A stretch of 64,000 nt of DNA from Paenibacillus sp. H1-7 (GTDB lineage Bacteria; Bacillota; Bacilli; Paenibacillales; NBRC-103111): the NCBI RefSeq assembly GCF_022354825.1, contig NZ_CP031168.1:4961501-5025500 (forward strand), given 5' to 3'. Shown piece by piece: positions 44,107-52,981 of this stretch. The notes beneath the pieces are model-generated. The model made no database searches. It was not told the origin of the DNA and was given only the letters and a program-made list of their open reading frames with translations. Made by a program: the position numbers and the translations under genes. Numbering within the stretch: position 1 is the stretch's first letter; every line of letters begins with the position of its first letter.

Positions 44107-45444
44107 TTACTTCTTCGCTTCATTGATTCGTTTCTCTGCCGCTTCCGTTGCTTCTCTGAGGGCAGTGTTCACGTCTTTATCGCCCTTCTCTACATTCGTA
44201 AACGCTTTGTTATATTCGCTCGACACAATGGAATCGTATTTATGCATCACGCCCTTTGGTGCCGGCTTGGAATTGAATACGGGACTCATGTTTTTCCCCT
44301 GGAAGACAGGCATGGCTTCTCCGAAATGCTTATTAATATCACTATTGTTGGAAGAGGTCAGAAAGCCGTTTTTAACTAATTCCAGCTGAGGCTGCTCTGA
44401 CAAGAGATACAGAATGACCTGGAATGCGGCTTCTTTATTCTTACTGCTGCTGGTTACATGCAGATTGTGCGAATCGACGCCCATAGCGACTCCCGGAGCT
44501 TCCTTAAGGCTTGGGATCTGAACCATATCCCAGTTGAATTTCTCCCCCTTCGCCTCCAGCTCGGCAATCCACGAAGGAACATCCGCGTACATCGGCCACA
44601 TGGCAAGATTTTTGTCCTTCAGGAACGCGTCCTTAGCTGCTTTTCTTTCTTGATTGCCCGGTATTTTGTACAAGCTCAGCAGCAATTCGTAGGAGCGCTT
44701 AAAGCCCTCTGCCTGGAGCAGCGCCGGCTTCTCTGTCTTGGCATCCACAAAGCCAAGTGACAGCTGGCCGGTAAAGCTGCTTAACGAGTGGTCAAGTCCA
44801 CGGTACTGGACACCGTTATACATGCGGGTCAGCCGTTTCGACTGCTCGATCACTTCTTCCCAGGTCATGCCGTCCTTCGGATACGGTTCTCCGAACTTAT
44901 CGAATATATCTTTATTGTAGTACAGCGCCGACCAGTTTACCCAGAACGGCAGTCCTACGATTTGCCCGTTGTCTCCGATTTGCTTGATCGTATCCATAGC
45001 GGGCTGATTCAGCTTGCTCAGATCGACGTTATACTTTTTAATCAGATCGCTCATATCGTAAAGCAGCCCCAGCTCCTTGTATTCATTTAATCTGGGCGGG
45101 CTGTTATACAGGATATCGGGGAAGGTCTCGGCAACGACCAGCTCGCTTGGATTCGTCCCTTTCCCTTTGCGGATAAGCTCAAGCTTAACATTAGGAAACT
45201 TTTGGGTTACCGGATCAATGATAAATTTCTTGTACCATTCATCGGGAAGGCTGATATCTACATACATCGAGAGATTCGCAGTGATATTGGTGTCATAGGT
45301 GGTAGTCTTCGTCGTCTCCTTCGGCTGGTCGACAGCCTGTCCGGGAGTTTCTTTCCCTCCTGAACAGCCTGCTGCAACCGTAAGGAGCAAGGCGGAGGTG
45401 ACCGCCAGATGCATCCTCTTTTTCCAATCCTTCGTGATCTTCAT
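44107..45444 (-). CDS. Orphan sugar-binding lipoprotein (family 1 extracellular binder)
   Basis: The 445-residue product has a lipoprotein signal (VAAGC lipobox near 26) and a family 1 binding fold with PFWVNWSALYYNKDIFDKFG and a WEEVIEQSKRL hinge. It resembles the orphan binder at 48069 along its length. No permease gene is adjacent, so it would need permeases from elsewhere or act as a sensor feeding a two-component system. An AGAAGGAGG precedes the ATG, and a cre-like dyad lies about 110 bases upstream. Confidence 0.87.
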   Translation of the reverse strand: MKITKDWKKRMHLAVTSALLLTVAAGCSGGKETPGQAVDQPKETTKTTTYDTNITANLSMYVDISLPDEWYKKFIIDPVTQKFPNVKLELIRKGKGTNPSELVVAETFPDILYNSPPRLNEYKELGLLYDMSDLIKKYNVDLSKLNQPAMDTIKQIGDNGQIVGLPFWVNWSALYYNKDIFDKFGEPYPKDGMTWEEVIEQSKRLTRMYNGVQYRGLDHSLSSFTGQLSLGFVDAKTEKPALLQAEGFKRSYELLLSLYKIPGNQERKAAKDAFLKDKNLAMWPMYADVPSWIAELEAKGEKFNWDMVQIPSLKEAPGVAMGVDSHNLHVTSSSKNKEAAFQVILYLLSEQPQLELVKNGFLTSSNNSDINKHFGEAMPVFQGKNMSPVFNSKPAPKGVMHKYDSIVSSEYNKAFTNVEKGDKDVNTALREATEAAEKRINEAKK

Positions 45445-45556
45445 ACTCTATTCCTCCTTCTATTTTCTTGCATTTTTCCACCCCTGTGATGTTCAAGGAT
45501 TGACCTGCATGGTCTGATAACTTACATACTACTAGCAGGAAATACATTCGTCTTTG

Positions 45557-45572
45557 TGGAAAGCGCTTACCA
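45557..45572. promoter_or_regulatory. Dyad TGGAAAGCGCTTACCA, cre-like or LacI-type operator
   Basis: This is a nearly perfect 16-base palindrome. It fits the CcpA consensus at all but the two outer positions and also has the CG-centred form of LacI-family operators. It lies 113 bases upstream of the binding lipoprotein start. Confidence 0.4.
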
Positions 45573-45670
45573 TTTGTCATTTTTTCCAATCGCTTTTACT
45601 CATCTCCATGTCGACACACTCTATTGCTCTAGGTTCCGGCAGGCAGTTATTTAAGAAATACCTTATTACG

Positions 45671-45704
45671 AAAAAAATAAACGGCACCTGTGAGGTCACC
45701 GTTT
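45671..45704 (-). terminator. Terminator after the BenE gene
   Basis: On the minus strand AACGGTGACCT pairs with AGGTGCCGTT with one bulge, followed by TATTTTTTT. It starts 24 bases after the BenE stop. Confidence 0.8.
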
Positions 45705-45727
45705 GTTGGGCTTTGCTGTATTCTTGT

Positions 45728-46906
45728 TTATTTCATACCAAGTTTCCTTGTCTCGTTATCGGACTCTTCACCCTCACCTAAAATCTTAGCAGTTAGTACC
45801 CCGAAGACAAGAGACCAAACCGGGGCGGCAACGCCTAGAAAGGTAACATTCGAAATGGCGATAGCAAACGCGAATACCGTGGAATACCGGTAGTTGCTTT
45901 CTGAAAAAGCGGACTGCAAGCTGTTCATCAGCACACCTATTAACGTAAAACCAGCTATAATAGTAATAAATTCCATTGGAAGTATCTCGATTATTAATAC
46001 AGTCCCCCATGCAAACAGCCCAAATAACAGTACGAGCGCTCCAGATAGGACTGCTGCCCAATAACGTTGGTGCCGGGGTCCGGCATCCTCTTGACTGCAT
46101 ACGGCACTCATCATCCCTCCGACTGTGGCGGCGTGTCCTCCGAACAAACCGACAATGACAGTTGCAAGCCCGGAGATGATCAAAATCTTATTCACCGGCA
46201 GTTCATACCCGTTTTTGCGGAGAGCGACCAAAGCCACAGCAATATCGTTGCTCAGGATCAGTATCGCTACCGGTATGGTTATGGATACAAAAGCATTGAC
46301 AGTAAACGCAGGGATGATCGTTGATGGCCATACAACTACCATCTCCTGTAACGGAGGAAAGGATGAGCTGATAAGCAGTCCGATAATGCCGAATCCAAGC
46401 ACGCCAATGATTGGAGGGATTTTTTTCGAAACCTTCGGCATAATCAAAAATCCGGCAACAGCAAATAATCCTATAACGGGTGCATGTTTGATGGCAGGAA
46501 CCATTTTGACAATGTAATTCAGTACAAGACCGGCCAGCATGGCATCAAGCATCGGTCTCGGGATAAAGCGCAGCCATTTGACGAAGAGGCCGGTAGCTCC
46601 CACGATAGCGATTAAGATTCCGGCCAATATGTAGCTCCCAGCCAGCTCAGATAACGAAAAGCCGGCGGCCGCAGTGCTCAGAAAGGCTGCAGCGGTAATC
46701 GAGTGGGCTCCTGCTATCGGGATTTTGAAAATAAGCGGGAGTATCAAATTTAACAGCCCGCCGAGAAAGTAAATCGCGAATATCCACGAAATCAATTGCG
46801 GCCGACTAAAGCCGGCGGCGTTCGCGGCATCGATCACAAGGATTACCGCCCCCGTGCAAGCCATAAGCGCTGATAAAATGCCGTTTGATATGTTTTGCGT
46901 ATTCAA
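45728..46906 (-). CDS. BenE-family transporter (benzoate/H+ symporter-like)
   Basis: The 392-residue protein has about 12 membrane helices and the BenE hallmarks: IAGAHSITAAAFL near 65-80, and FGGHAATVGGMMSAVCSQEDAGP near 270 in the substrate region. The start is TTG 46906, 9 nt after GGAGG. Members import benzoate or related small acids by proton symport, but many firmicute copies have unknown substrates. No aromatic degradation genes are nearby. It is a single gene with its own hairpin leader and terminator. Confidence 0.88.
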   Translation of the reverse strand: MNTQNISNGILSALMACTGAVILVIDAANAAGFSRPQLISWIFAIYFLGGLLNLILPLIFKIPIAGAHSITAAAFLSTAAAGFSLSELAGSYILAGILIAIVGATGLFVKWLRFIPRPMLDAMLAGLVLNYIVKMVPAIKHAPVIGLFAVAGFLIMPKVSKKIPPIIGVLGFGIIGLLISSSFPPLQEMVVVWPSTIIPAFTVNAFVSITIPVAILILSNDIAVALVALRKNGYELPVNKILIISGLATVIVGLFGGHAATVGGMMSAVCSQEDAGPRHQRYWAAVLSGALVLLFGLFAWGTVLIIEILPMEFITIIAGFTLIGVLMNSLQSAFSESNYRYSTVFAFAIAISNVTFLGVAAPVWSLVFGVLTAKILGEGEESDNETRKLGMK

Positions 46907-46915
46907 GTTGTGTTA

Positions 46916-46949
46916 CCTCCAGTAAATCATGCTACTGGAATTTATCATA
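46916..46949 (-). promoter_or_regulatory. Promoter element and hairpin over the BenE ribosome site
   Basis: On the minus strand a TATGAT -10-like box (46949-46944) is followed by CCAGTA-N8-TACTGG (46938-46919). The 3' arm of this hairpin takes up the GG that starts the GGAGG ribosome site. The stem could limit translation of the BenE gene. Confidence 0.3.
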
Positions 46950-47008
46950 CCTCAGTTATATCGGAGGCGGCAAAGCTTATTATTAAATCTCTATTTGTAC
47001 TCCATGAG

Positions 47009-47990
47009 CTAGATCCGGCCGATCAGCTTCACCTGGCTGAATAGTCCATACGGCTGAAGGACATAGCCCGGCGTGTATCCGCTGCCCTCTTGACGGAAGG
47101 AGCTCCAGCTCGTCGTAGCCCCTCCGCCTCGTGGAACGGGACGAACATATTGCGCGGGCTTCCCATCACTTCGATGTCGAGCCGATTCGCCCCCGGCTGC
47201 AAATTCGAGGTCAGATCGACACCGTCCGCTGCTTTCCACGGCACATGACCGGCAGTTTCACCATTCACTCGGATTTCAACGGTCACTGCCGACCACTCGC
47301 CTAGCTGCAGCAGAACCCGCCTTCCTTAGGCTGATAATTGCAGTAAAGGCTGAGATCGTGAATGGGCGGCTGCGGTGCTACACAAGCTTCAAACAGGCAG
47401 ATTCGAAGCTGTACGTCATCTTGTCCATGGAAGACGTGACCGAAACAGAGACAGCAGAAGCCCTAGTGGTAGAGAGGCGACCCGTGACGGCTGCAGAATG
47501 GGCTCAGACACTAGGATCAGGATGGCCATATGTGCCGGCGGCGAACGGCGACAAGCTGTACGGTGCGTTCGGCCCGTCCTTCCGCTTCAGCGGCACTCAG
47601 CCGAATGTGCTGACGCTCGACCGCTGCTCTTACAAGCTTGGCGCCGATGCAGCTGCAGCCGGGCCGGCTGGTCGAGCGAGATGGACCTGCGCAGCCGTAT
47701 GTCTCGGAAATGACATAAGGGCGGCCGTATTGGTTCGCGACGCTCGTACACTGCTCGTACACTGCTTCACCGTGAGCTGCTCATCTGTCTGCTCCGACAG
47801 CATATCGATGCCCGGAACATGCTGATGCCGGTAATGCGGCATAATCGAGGCGGCAACCCGGGTAGCGACGCCAAGGGCACTCTCCCATAAATAGTGGCCC
47901 GTAAAGGCTAGTCCGTTGGCCTCGCACCATTCCCCCAACTGCCGGGAATAGCGTCGCAAAACTTGTCGGACACCGTCCGTCACGTCCCAC
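47009..47990 (-). pseudogene. Scrambled glycoside hydrolase remnant (GH106-like), with an inverted internal segment
   Basis: Three coding pieces survive. On the minus strand, 47990 to about 47665 reads LGEWCEANGLAFTGHYLWESALG to YVISETYGC, a catalytic-domain piece. On the plus strand, about 47375-47655 reads from SMEDVTETE to PNVLTLDRCSYKLG, which belongs after it in the family but is inverted here. On the minus strand, about 47330-47009 reads VTVEIRVNGETAGHVPW, LQPGANRLDIEVMGSPRNMF, then frameshifts to its end. The N-terminal half is missing. This resembles large Paenibacillus glycosidases like GH106 rhamnosidases. Deletion, inversion and frameshifts mean no product is expected. Confidence 0.65.
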
Positions 47991-48002
47991 CCTCTTACCG
48001 AA

Positions 48003-48038
48003 TAAAAAAAAGCACCAACTCTAATTAGGAGTCAGTGC
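48003..48038 (-). terminator. Terminator after the second orphan binder gene
   Basis: On the minus strand GCACTGACTC pairs with GAGTTGGTGC over an 8-nt loop with two mismatches, followed by a run of T. It lies about 30 bases after the stop. Confidence 0.85.
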
Positions 48039-48068
48039 ATTGGGTTTAAATTTGCTTACATTAAGGAA

Positions 48069-49385
48069 TCACTTAATCGTCTGTTCACGGATAAATTTGT
48101 TTAGATTTTCTTGAGCATTCCGTAAAGCGGTATTAACGTCAACGCCTTTTAACAGCATATCGTTCGCCGCTCCGTTAATAATGCTTCTCCCCTTCTGATC
48201 GAATTTGGTATGTTCATGCATCCCTGGCTGAATGATAAAGAACGCATTGATATTTTTTCCTTTCAAGAACGGCAAATCAGCCCCGTAATCCTTCTTGATT
48301 TGCTCCGTTTTTTTCAAAACCGTCATTCTTCCGGTCTTCTGGAATGAGTTCTGGACTTCCTCGCTAGCTATGTAGGATAAAACTTGAAAAGCCTGATCCT
48401 TATATTTACTTGTATTGGTTATAATCAGGTTGTGGGTCTCGGCCTGCCAGGCAACTCCTTTTCCTTTGTCAAAGGTAGGGATCGTAACCATATCCCAGTT
48501 CATTTCTTGTCCGCTCTTATACAATTTATCCAGCTCGCCGATGACATCCGCACCCCAGTAGCCCGCCATAGCGACATTTTTTTCTTTAAAAAACATACTG
48601 TATGTATTTGCTACTTTCCCGTCATTGATATATCCGGGAGCGGAATGGACTGCTTTGTATTGGTTCAATACGCGCTGCCAGCCATCTGTCTGCAAATCGG
48701 CTTCCTTTGTTTCCTTATTTACGTAAGGCAACGAAAGCCCCATAGCCATACGGTCGGCTCCTCCAGTATAAAGGCCGAGATATTGAGCGCTTCCGTCACT
48801 TCGGGTCATTTTATTGGCCAAGCCGATCGTTTCATCCCAAGTCATGCCGTCCTGCGGGTAAGGGACTCCAAATTTGTCGAAAACATCTTTGTTATAAAAT
48901 AAAGCAGGAATATTCATCCTAAAAGGAAGCGCTGTCATTTCTCCTTTTTCACTAAACTTTTTGACGGCATCAATAGTAACCGGATCATACTTGGATAGAT
49001 CTACACCGAACTTTTTGATGTACGGGTTAAGATCTTCATTAATTTTTAACTCCTGCAAGGCTGGGATACCAGGTAAACCGGCCATTAAAATATCCGGGAC
49101 ATCGTTGGCTGTAATCATATCCTCCAGTTTGCCCGTGACCATCTGTACGGTAATATGAGGATATTTCTTTTGTACATGCTCTACGAAATAGGACTGAAAT
49201 TCTTCCTGAGTAAAGCCTCCGTAAGCTACCATGAACTTAAGCGTTACAGGCTCCGTACTGATCTCCGCCAGATTCGCGCTTTTCCCGGCGGATTGCGTTT
49301 CCACGCGCTGCTGCCCTGTGCAGCCATTCAATAGCATCGGCACCAGCAGCAGTGCTGTGGCAGTACTTACGATTCCCTTTTTCAC
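48069..49385 (-). CDS. Orphan sugar-binding lipoprotein, second copy
   Basis: I start at GTG 49385, 7 nt after GGAGG. The frame continues upstream, but the lipoprotein signal (KKGIVSTATALLLVPMLLNGC) then begins in the right place. The 438 residues form a family 1 binder with the same landmarks as the protein at 44107, such as FRMNIPALFYNKDVFDKFG and MTWDETIGLANKM. No permeases are nearby. A perfect cre site lies 95 bases upstream, so glucose repression through CcpA is likely. The kinase-regulator pair upstream may sense what this protein binds. Confidence 0.87.
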   Translation of the reverse strand: MKKGIVSTATALLLVPMLLNGCTGQQRVETQSAGKSANLAEISTEPVTLKFMVAYGGFTQEEFQSYFVEHVQKKYPHITVQMVTGKLEDMITANDVPDILMAGLPGIPALQELKINEDLNPYIKKFGVDLSKYDPVTIDAVKKFSEKGEMTALPFRMNIPALFYNKDVFDKFGVPYPQDGMTWDETIGLANKMTRSDGSAQYLGLYTGGADRMAMGLSLPYVNKETKEADLQTDGWQRVLNQYKAVHSAPGYINDGKVANTYSMFFKEKNVAMAGYWGADVIGELDKLYKSGQEMNWDMVTIPTFDKGKGVAWQAETHNLIITNTSKYKDQAFQVLSYIASEEVQNSFQKTGRMTVLKKTEQIKKDYGADLPFLKGKNINAFFIIQPGMHEHTKFDQKGRSIINGAANDMLLKGVDVNTALRNAQENLNKFIREQTIK

Positions 49386-49479
49386 TTGGATCCCTCCAGA
49401 ACGAATGTGATAAACTTCCGCTTCATTCATGATGCAGACCGGTAAGCTTTCATTAATGGAGTCTTGAAGACAAGTCTAA

Positions 49480-49493
49480 TGTAAACGCTATCA
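49480..49493 (+). promoter_or_regulatory. cre site (CcpA box)
   Basis: TGTAAACGCTATCA matches all 14 positions of TGNAANCGNWNNCW. It is 95 bases upstream of the binding-lipoprotein start, where CcpA could block or activate its promoter. Confidence 0.6.
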
Positions 49494-49619
49494 TAAATAG
49501 CGGTAGCACGGCGCCATGAGGACGTTTGACATCCAACAGCGCCTGTCTTGGGAACAACCTTGCTTCGCCAAGCGATAACGGATTTCGAAACGGTTCTCCT
49601 CCTTTCGTTTACCTAAATA

Positions 49620-49704
49620 TTAATTAAATAACAATTAATTCCTTTCGCTGATGTCTATTATGTCCTAAACTTTCCGTCTCGTCAACTACATGTTATTTAA
49701 TTAA
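49620..49704. promoter_or_regulatory. Perfect 14-bp inverted repeat, probable paired operator
   Basis: TTAATTAAATAACA at 49620-49633 is the exact reverse complement of TGTTATTTAATTAA at 49691-49704, with 57 bases between. The right arm runs into TTAACTTAATAGTTAAT, a weak relative of the ROK operator. The rest of the 526-base gap, 49386-49912, holds the cre site and two terminators and no gene. Confidence 0.45.
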
Positions 49705-49774
49705 CTTAATAGTTAATTTAAACTCCGATTATCCCGATCCCCCAAACGTAAGTACGCGTTCGTCCATTATTAAC

Positions 49775-49823
49775 AAAAAAAGATAGAGCCTTTTCAGAAG
49801 CAATCTGAAGACTCTATCCTTTT
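49775..49823 (-). terminator. Second terminator after the hybrid kinase gene
   Basis: GATAGAG (49782-49788) pairs with CTCTATC (49812-49818), and an inner TTTTCAG/CTGAAGA stem extends the hairpin. T-rich flanks on both sides could make it work in either direction. Confidence 0.75.
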
Positions 49824-49856
49824 AAATATTAGATGAAGACGCTGCGCCAGCCTGAA

Positions 49857-49897
49857 TAAAAAAGTCTCCCTCTGCGGTTTATACAGAAGGAGACTTT
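49857..49897 (-). terminator. First terminator after the hybrid kinase gene
   Basis: AAAGTCTCC pairs with GGAGACTTT (49861-49869 with 49889-49897), with further pairing inside. On the minus strand it is followed by TTTTTTATTC. It starts 16 bases after the kinase stop and is the first of two tandem terminators. Confidence 0.85.
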
Positions 49898-49912
49898 CCT
49901 CTAGGCAAAGCA

Positions 49913-52900
49913 TCACATCTCTAGGGTCGGTACACTGACCGTTACTTTCGTACCCAAGCCAACCGTACTCTCGATGCTTAACTCTGTGCCGTACATAAAT
50001 TTCAGCCTTTTACGGATGTTTAGCAGCCCTACGCCTGAACGGGAAACTGTTTCGCCATCCGGCTCTCGTGTCAACAGCTGCATCAACCTATGCTGTTCTA
50101 TCCCAACACCGTTATCTTCGACTTCGATTTCATATTGACCTCCTGCTTCGGAGGCTTTTACACGCACGACACCGCCTTCCAGTCGGCTTCCGATACCATG
50201 CCGAATCGCATTTTCAACAAGCGGCTGAATAAGCAAAGGCGGGAGCATAACATCTCTTACGGATTCACTGATCTCGTATTCGATGCGGATGCGATCCTTA
50301 AATCTTGCCTTTTCGATTTCGACGTACGATTCAATCAAGGCGAGCTCGTTGCTGAACGGGACCCCCTTCTGAATGTTGCTGAAGGAGAAGCTTCCTCTCA
50401 TATAATCGGCGAGGTCCGTTATTAGCTTTCTCGACTTCGTCGCATCCGTGTAGCTAAGCGCCATAATCGTATTTAATACGTTATACAAGAAATGCGGCTT
50501 AATTTGAGATTGAAGAAACGCGACCTCCAGATCAACCATCTTGCCCACCGACTCTTTCATGACAAGCAGGCTTTTGACGCGCGCTTTTAATTCCGCTGCA
50601 TCGAATGGCTTCGGCAAATAATCGTTGGCCCCCGACTCGAACGCGACAATTTTATCCTCAGGCTGAATCGAGGCCGTCACCATAAGGACTGGAAGCTCCA
50701 AGAGACTGTACTTTTTGCGAAGCTCCCGCACCACATCGAATCCCGACAACCCAGGCAGCATCAGATCAAGGATGACCAGATCAATGGAATGCCCTCCATC
50801 GATTTGCTGCAAGGCTTCCTCCCCGTCCTTCACGGCGATGACTTTGTAGTCCAGCCGCTCTAACGGATCAATTAACACTTTCAAATTGGAGAATTGGTCG
50901 TCGACCAGCAAAATCGTAAATGTCCCTTCTCGCTCGGATACATAGGGTGTCATGAAAGAATAGCTTTGCTCGGTTGCATTGCGCAACTCACTGGGCGCAT
51001 TGTCGCCAATGCGGGATTCTGCATCCTCCATCTCAGTGTATTCCGCTGCGGACGGCAGACTAAATGTGAATACCGATCCTTCTCCTTTGACGGACATTAC
51101 CCGAATATCGCCCTGCTGCAGCTCCAGCAGCTGCTTTACTATCGGCAGGCCCAGTCCGAAGCTTTGATTGGAATCGATCTTCAGCGATTTGAACGGCTCG
51201 AATATGACAGGCAAATCCTGTGCATCAATACCGATTCCCGTATCTTTGACGGATATGACGATCATCCCGTTATGCTCGGCTGCTTGCACTTCAATCGTGC
51301 CATGTTCCGTATACTTCACTGCATTATCCAGCAAATTGCTGATAATTTGCCGGAAACGGCTAGGATCGGCCAATACGAATGGAAGCTCGTTCGGTACGTT
51401 GTTGATGAGCTGCACCTGTTTATCTCCGGTCATAAAAACGAAAATTTTCAAAGTAACTTCTACCGCCGATCGCACATGAATCGGAACAGGATTTACCGTC
51501 ATTTCCCCTTGTTTTAATTTTGAAAAGTCCAATATATCGTATACAAGCATAGATAACCGTTTTGCAACCGTAGTAATAATTCCGAGGCTTTCCTTTTGCT
51601 GCGCCGTTAAAGGATACCGGTGGTCTTCCAGCACGGACTGGGCAATGTTCATCATGCCATGGAGCGGCGTTTTGAACTCGTGTGCCGTCTTCGTCAAAAA
51701 TTCATCCTTCAGCTTATCGGCCTGAATGAGCTGGATCGACAGCTGCTCGTTCTGCTTGAACGCATTCGAGAAACGAAGCGACATGAGCAAGGTCAGCATC
51801 AGCAGGAACAAAAACGGTTCTATCGGCGGAAACGTGAATAGCGGCACGAAGAAATAAACATTCAAATTTTGCACAAAAGCATAAAGGTTGAGCGCGACTG
51901 CGGCAACCGCCAAATACAAGCTTCCTTCCACTTTTTGCCGGGCAGCCAGTATAAACACATACAACGCATAAAAAATCGGGAAAACCGCATAAAACGTCGA
52001 TACCGGCTGCATAGCCGCTTGCTGGAAATAGGAGAAAAACAACGCATACCCGATCGTTAAAATACATCCGATAACCAGCATAAACCATATGATTCGCCTG
52101 GAGCAATAACTCCGAAAGCCTGTATAAATATAAAGGCAAAACGACATGCCGACTCCGACGACCGAGAGATATTGGAGGCGCAGGAACAGCCATCCCGGCA
52201 AGGATTGGACGAGCTCATACACCACTCTCTCGCCCCTCATTGACGTAAAAGCGCCAGTAAACAAACAAATCAAGCCAAACATGAAGATGGACGGATCATT
52301 TCTCCGTTGAGTATATAAGCCGACGAAGTACACGCCTACCATCATGAAGGCCGTAAGCCTTATCCAATCATAGGCCATCGCTTTACTTTGGATCTTCGAG
52401 ATCTGTTCGGCGTACCCGATGTAAATAGAATGATTTATCCCGCTGCTTGCCGGAAAATCATAATTCGAAACTTGAACAATAACTTCATTGGTTCCCCGCT
52501 TCAAAGTAAAAAAACCGGCAAATGGCTTATTCCGCGCATCATATGCCCGGTTATTAGCAGGATCTCCGCTCTTCCCGATTAGTTGGCCATTCACATAAAT
52601 ATGGTTAGCCATAGGGATCGACAATGTTTTTAACCCGTATAAGCGGTTATCTTCCTCGTTTTGGATGAGCAGCCGATACGTTGCGCTGCCGAAGGTGCTC
52701 ATTTGGTCCGACCATGATCCCGGCACGGCAATCATCCGAGGAGCGGGCACACTTCCCTCAGCAAAATTTTGCGCGAACAATAACTGATTGGGATAAAACT
52801 CCCACTGGCAGTCGAGCTTCATTACGCCTTCTTCGGCGAAACGCCAGGGTTGTAAATCGAGCACACCATGCTCCGCCTTCGGCGCTCCGTCATCGTTAAG

Positions 52901-52981
52901 CTTCAATATCCAAGGGATCGTTCCGTACGTGCACACGACCATAGCAACTGTAATTAAAAGTGCTGCTATCTTCTGTTTCAC
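49913..52981 (-). CDS. Hybrid sensor histidine kinase with two kinase modules and a receiver
   Basis: The 1022-residue protein begins with a membrane helix and an extracytoplasmic jelly-roll sensor (about 40-195). Seven membrane helices follow (about 205-400), the 7TMR-DISM plan. Then comes a HisKA/HATPase kinase with phospho-His in KTAHEFKTPLHG near 440, a receiver near 690-800 with phospho-Asp in LVILDLMLPG, and a second, LytS-type kinase with QIKPHFLYNVLNTI near 830 and ATP lobe PLVENAIRHGIG. The sensor half often binds carbohydrate. Its start codon overlaps the regulator stop by 4 bases. Two kinase modules of different classes in one chain is unusual. Confidence 0.9.
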   Translation of the reverse strand: MKQKIAALLITVAMVVCTYGTIPWILKLNDDGAPKAEHGVLDLQPWRFAEEGVMKLDCQWEFYPNQLLFAQNFAEGSVPAPRMIAVPGSWSDQMSTFGSATYRLLIQNEEDNRLYGLKTLSIPMANHIYVNGQLIGKSGDPANNRAYDARNKPFAGFFTLKRGTNEVIVQVSNYDFPASSGINHSIYIGYAEQISKIQSKAMAYDWIRLTAFMMVGVYFVGLYTQRRNDPSIFMFGLICLFTGAFTSMRGERVVYELVQSLPGWLFLRLQYLSVVGVGMSFCLYIYTGFRSYCSRRIIWFMLVIGCILTIGYALFFSYFQQAAMQPVSTFYAVFPIFYALYVFILAARQKVEGSLYLAVAAVALNLYAFVQNLNVYFFVPLFTFPPIEPFLFLLMLTLLMSLRFSNAFKQNEQLSIQLIQADKLKDEFLTKTAHEFKTPLHGMMNIAQSVLEDHRYPLTAQQKESLGIITTVAKRLSMLVYDILDFSKLKQGEMTVNPVPIHVRSAVEVTLKIFVFMTGDKQVQLINNVPNELPFVLADPSRFRQIISNLLDNAVKYTEHGTIEVQAAEHNGMIVISVKDTGIGIDAQDLPVIFEPFKSLKIDSNQSFGLGLPIVKQLLELQQGDIRVMSVKGEGSVFTFSLPSAAEYTEMEDAESRIGDNAPSELRNATEQSYSFMTPYVSEREGTFTILLVDDQFSNLKVLIDPLERLDYKVIAVKDGEEALQQIDGGHSIDLVILDLMLPGLSGFDVVRELRKKYSLLELPVLMVTASIQPEDKIVAFESGANDYLPKPFDAAELKARVKSLLVMKESVGKMVDLEVAFLQSQIKPHFLYNVLNTIMALSYTDATKSRKLITDLADYMRGSFSFSNIQKGVPFSNELALIESYVEIEKARFKDRIRIEYEISESVRDVMLPPLLIQPLVENAIRHGIGSRLEGGVVRVKASEAGGQYEIEVEDNGVGIEQHRLMQLLTREPDGETVSRSGVGLLNIRKRLKFMYGTELSIESTVGLGTKVTVSVPTLEM

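Noticed and set aside
47358..47825. Plus-strand ORF as a separate intact gene
   Set aside because: Only its central part looks coding, it fits a glycosidase family inside an inverted segment, and the flanks are antisense to coding minus-strand pieces. It is listed under the pseudogene.
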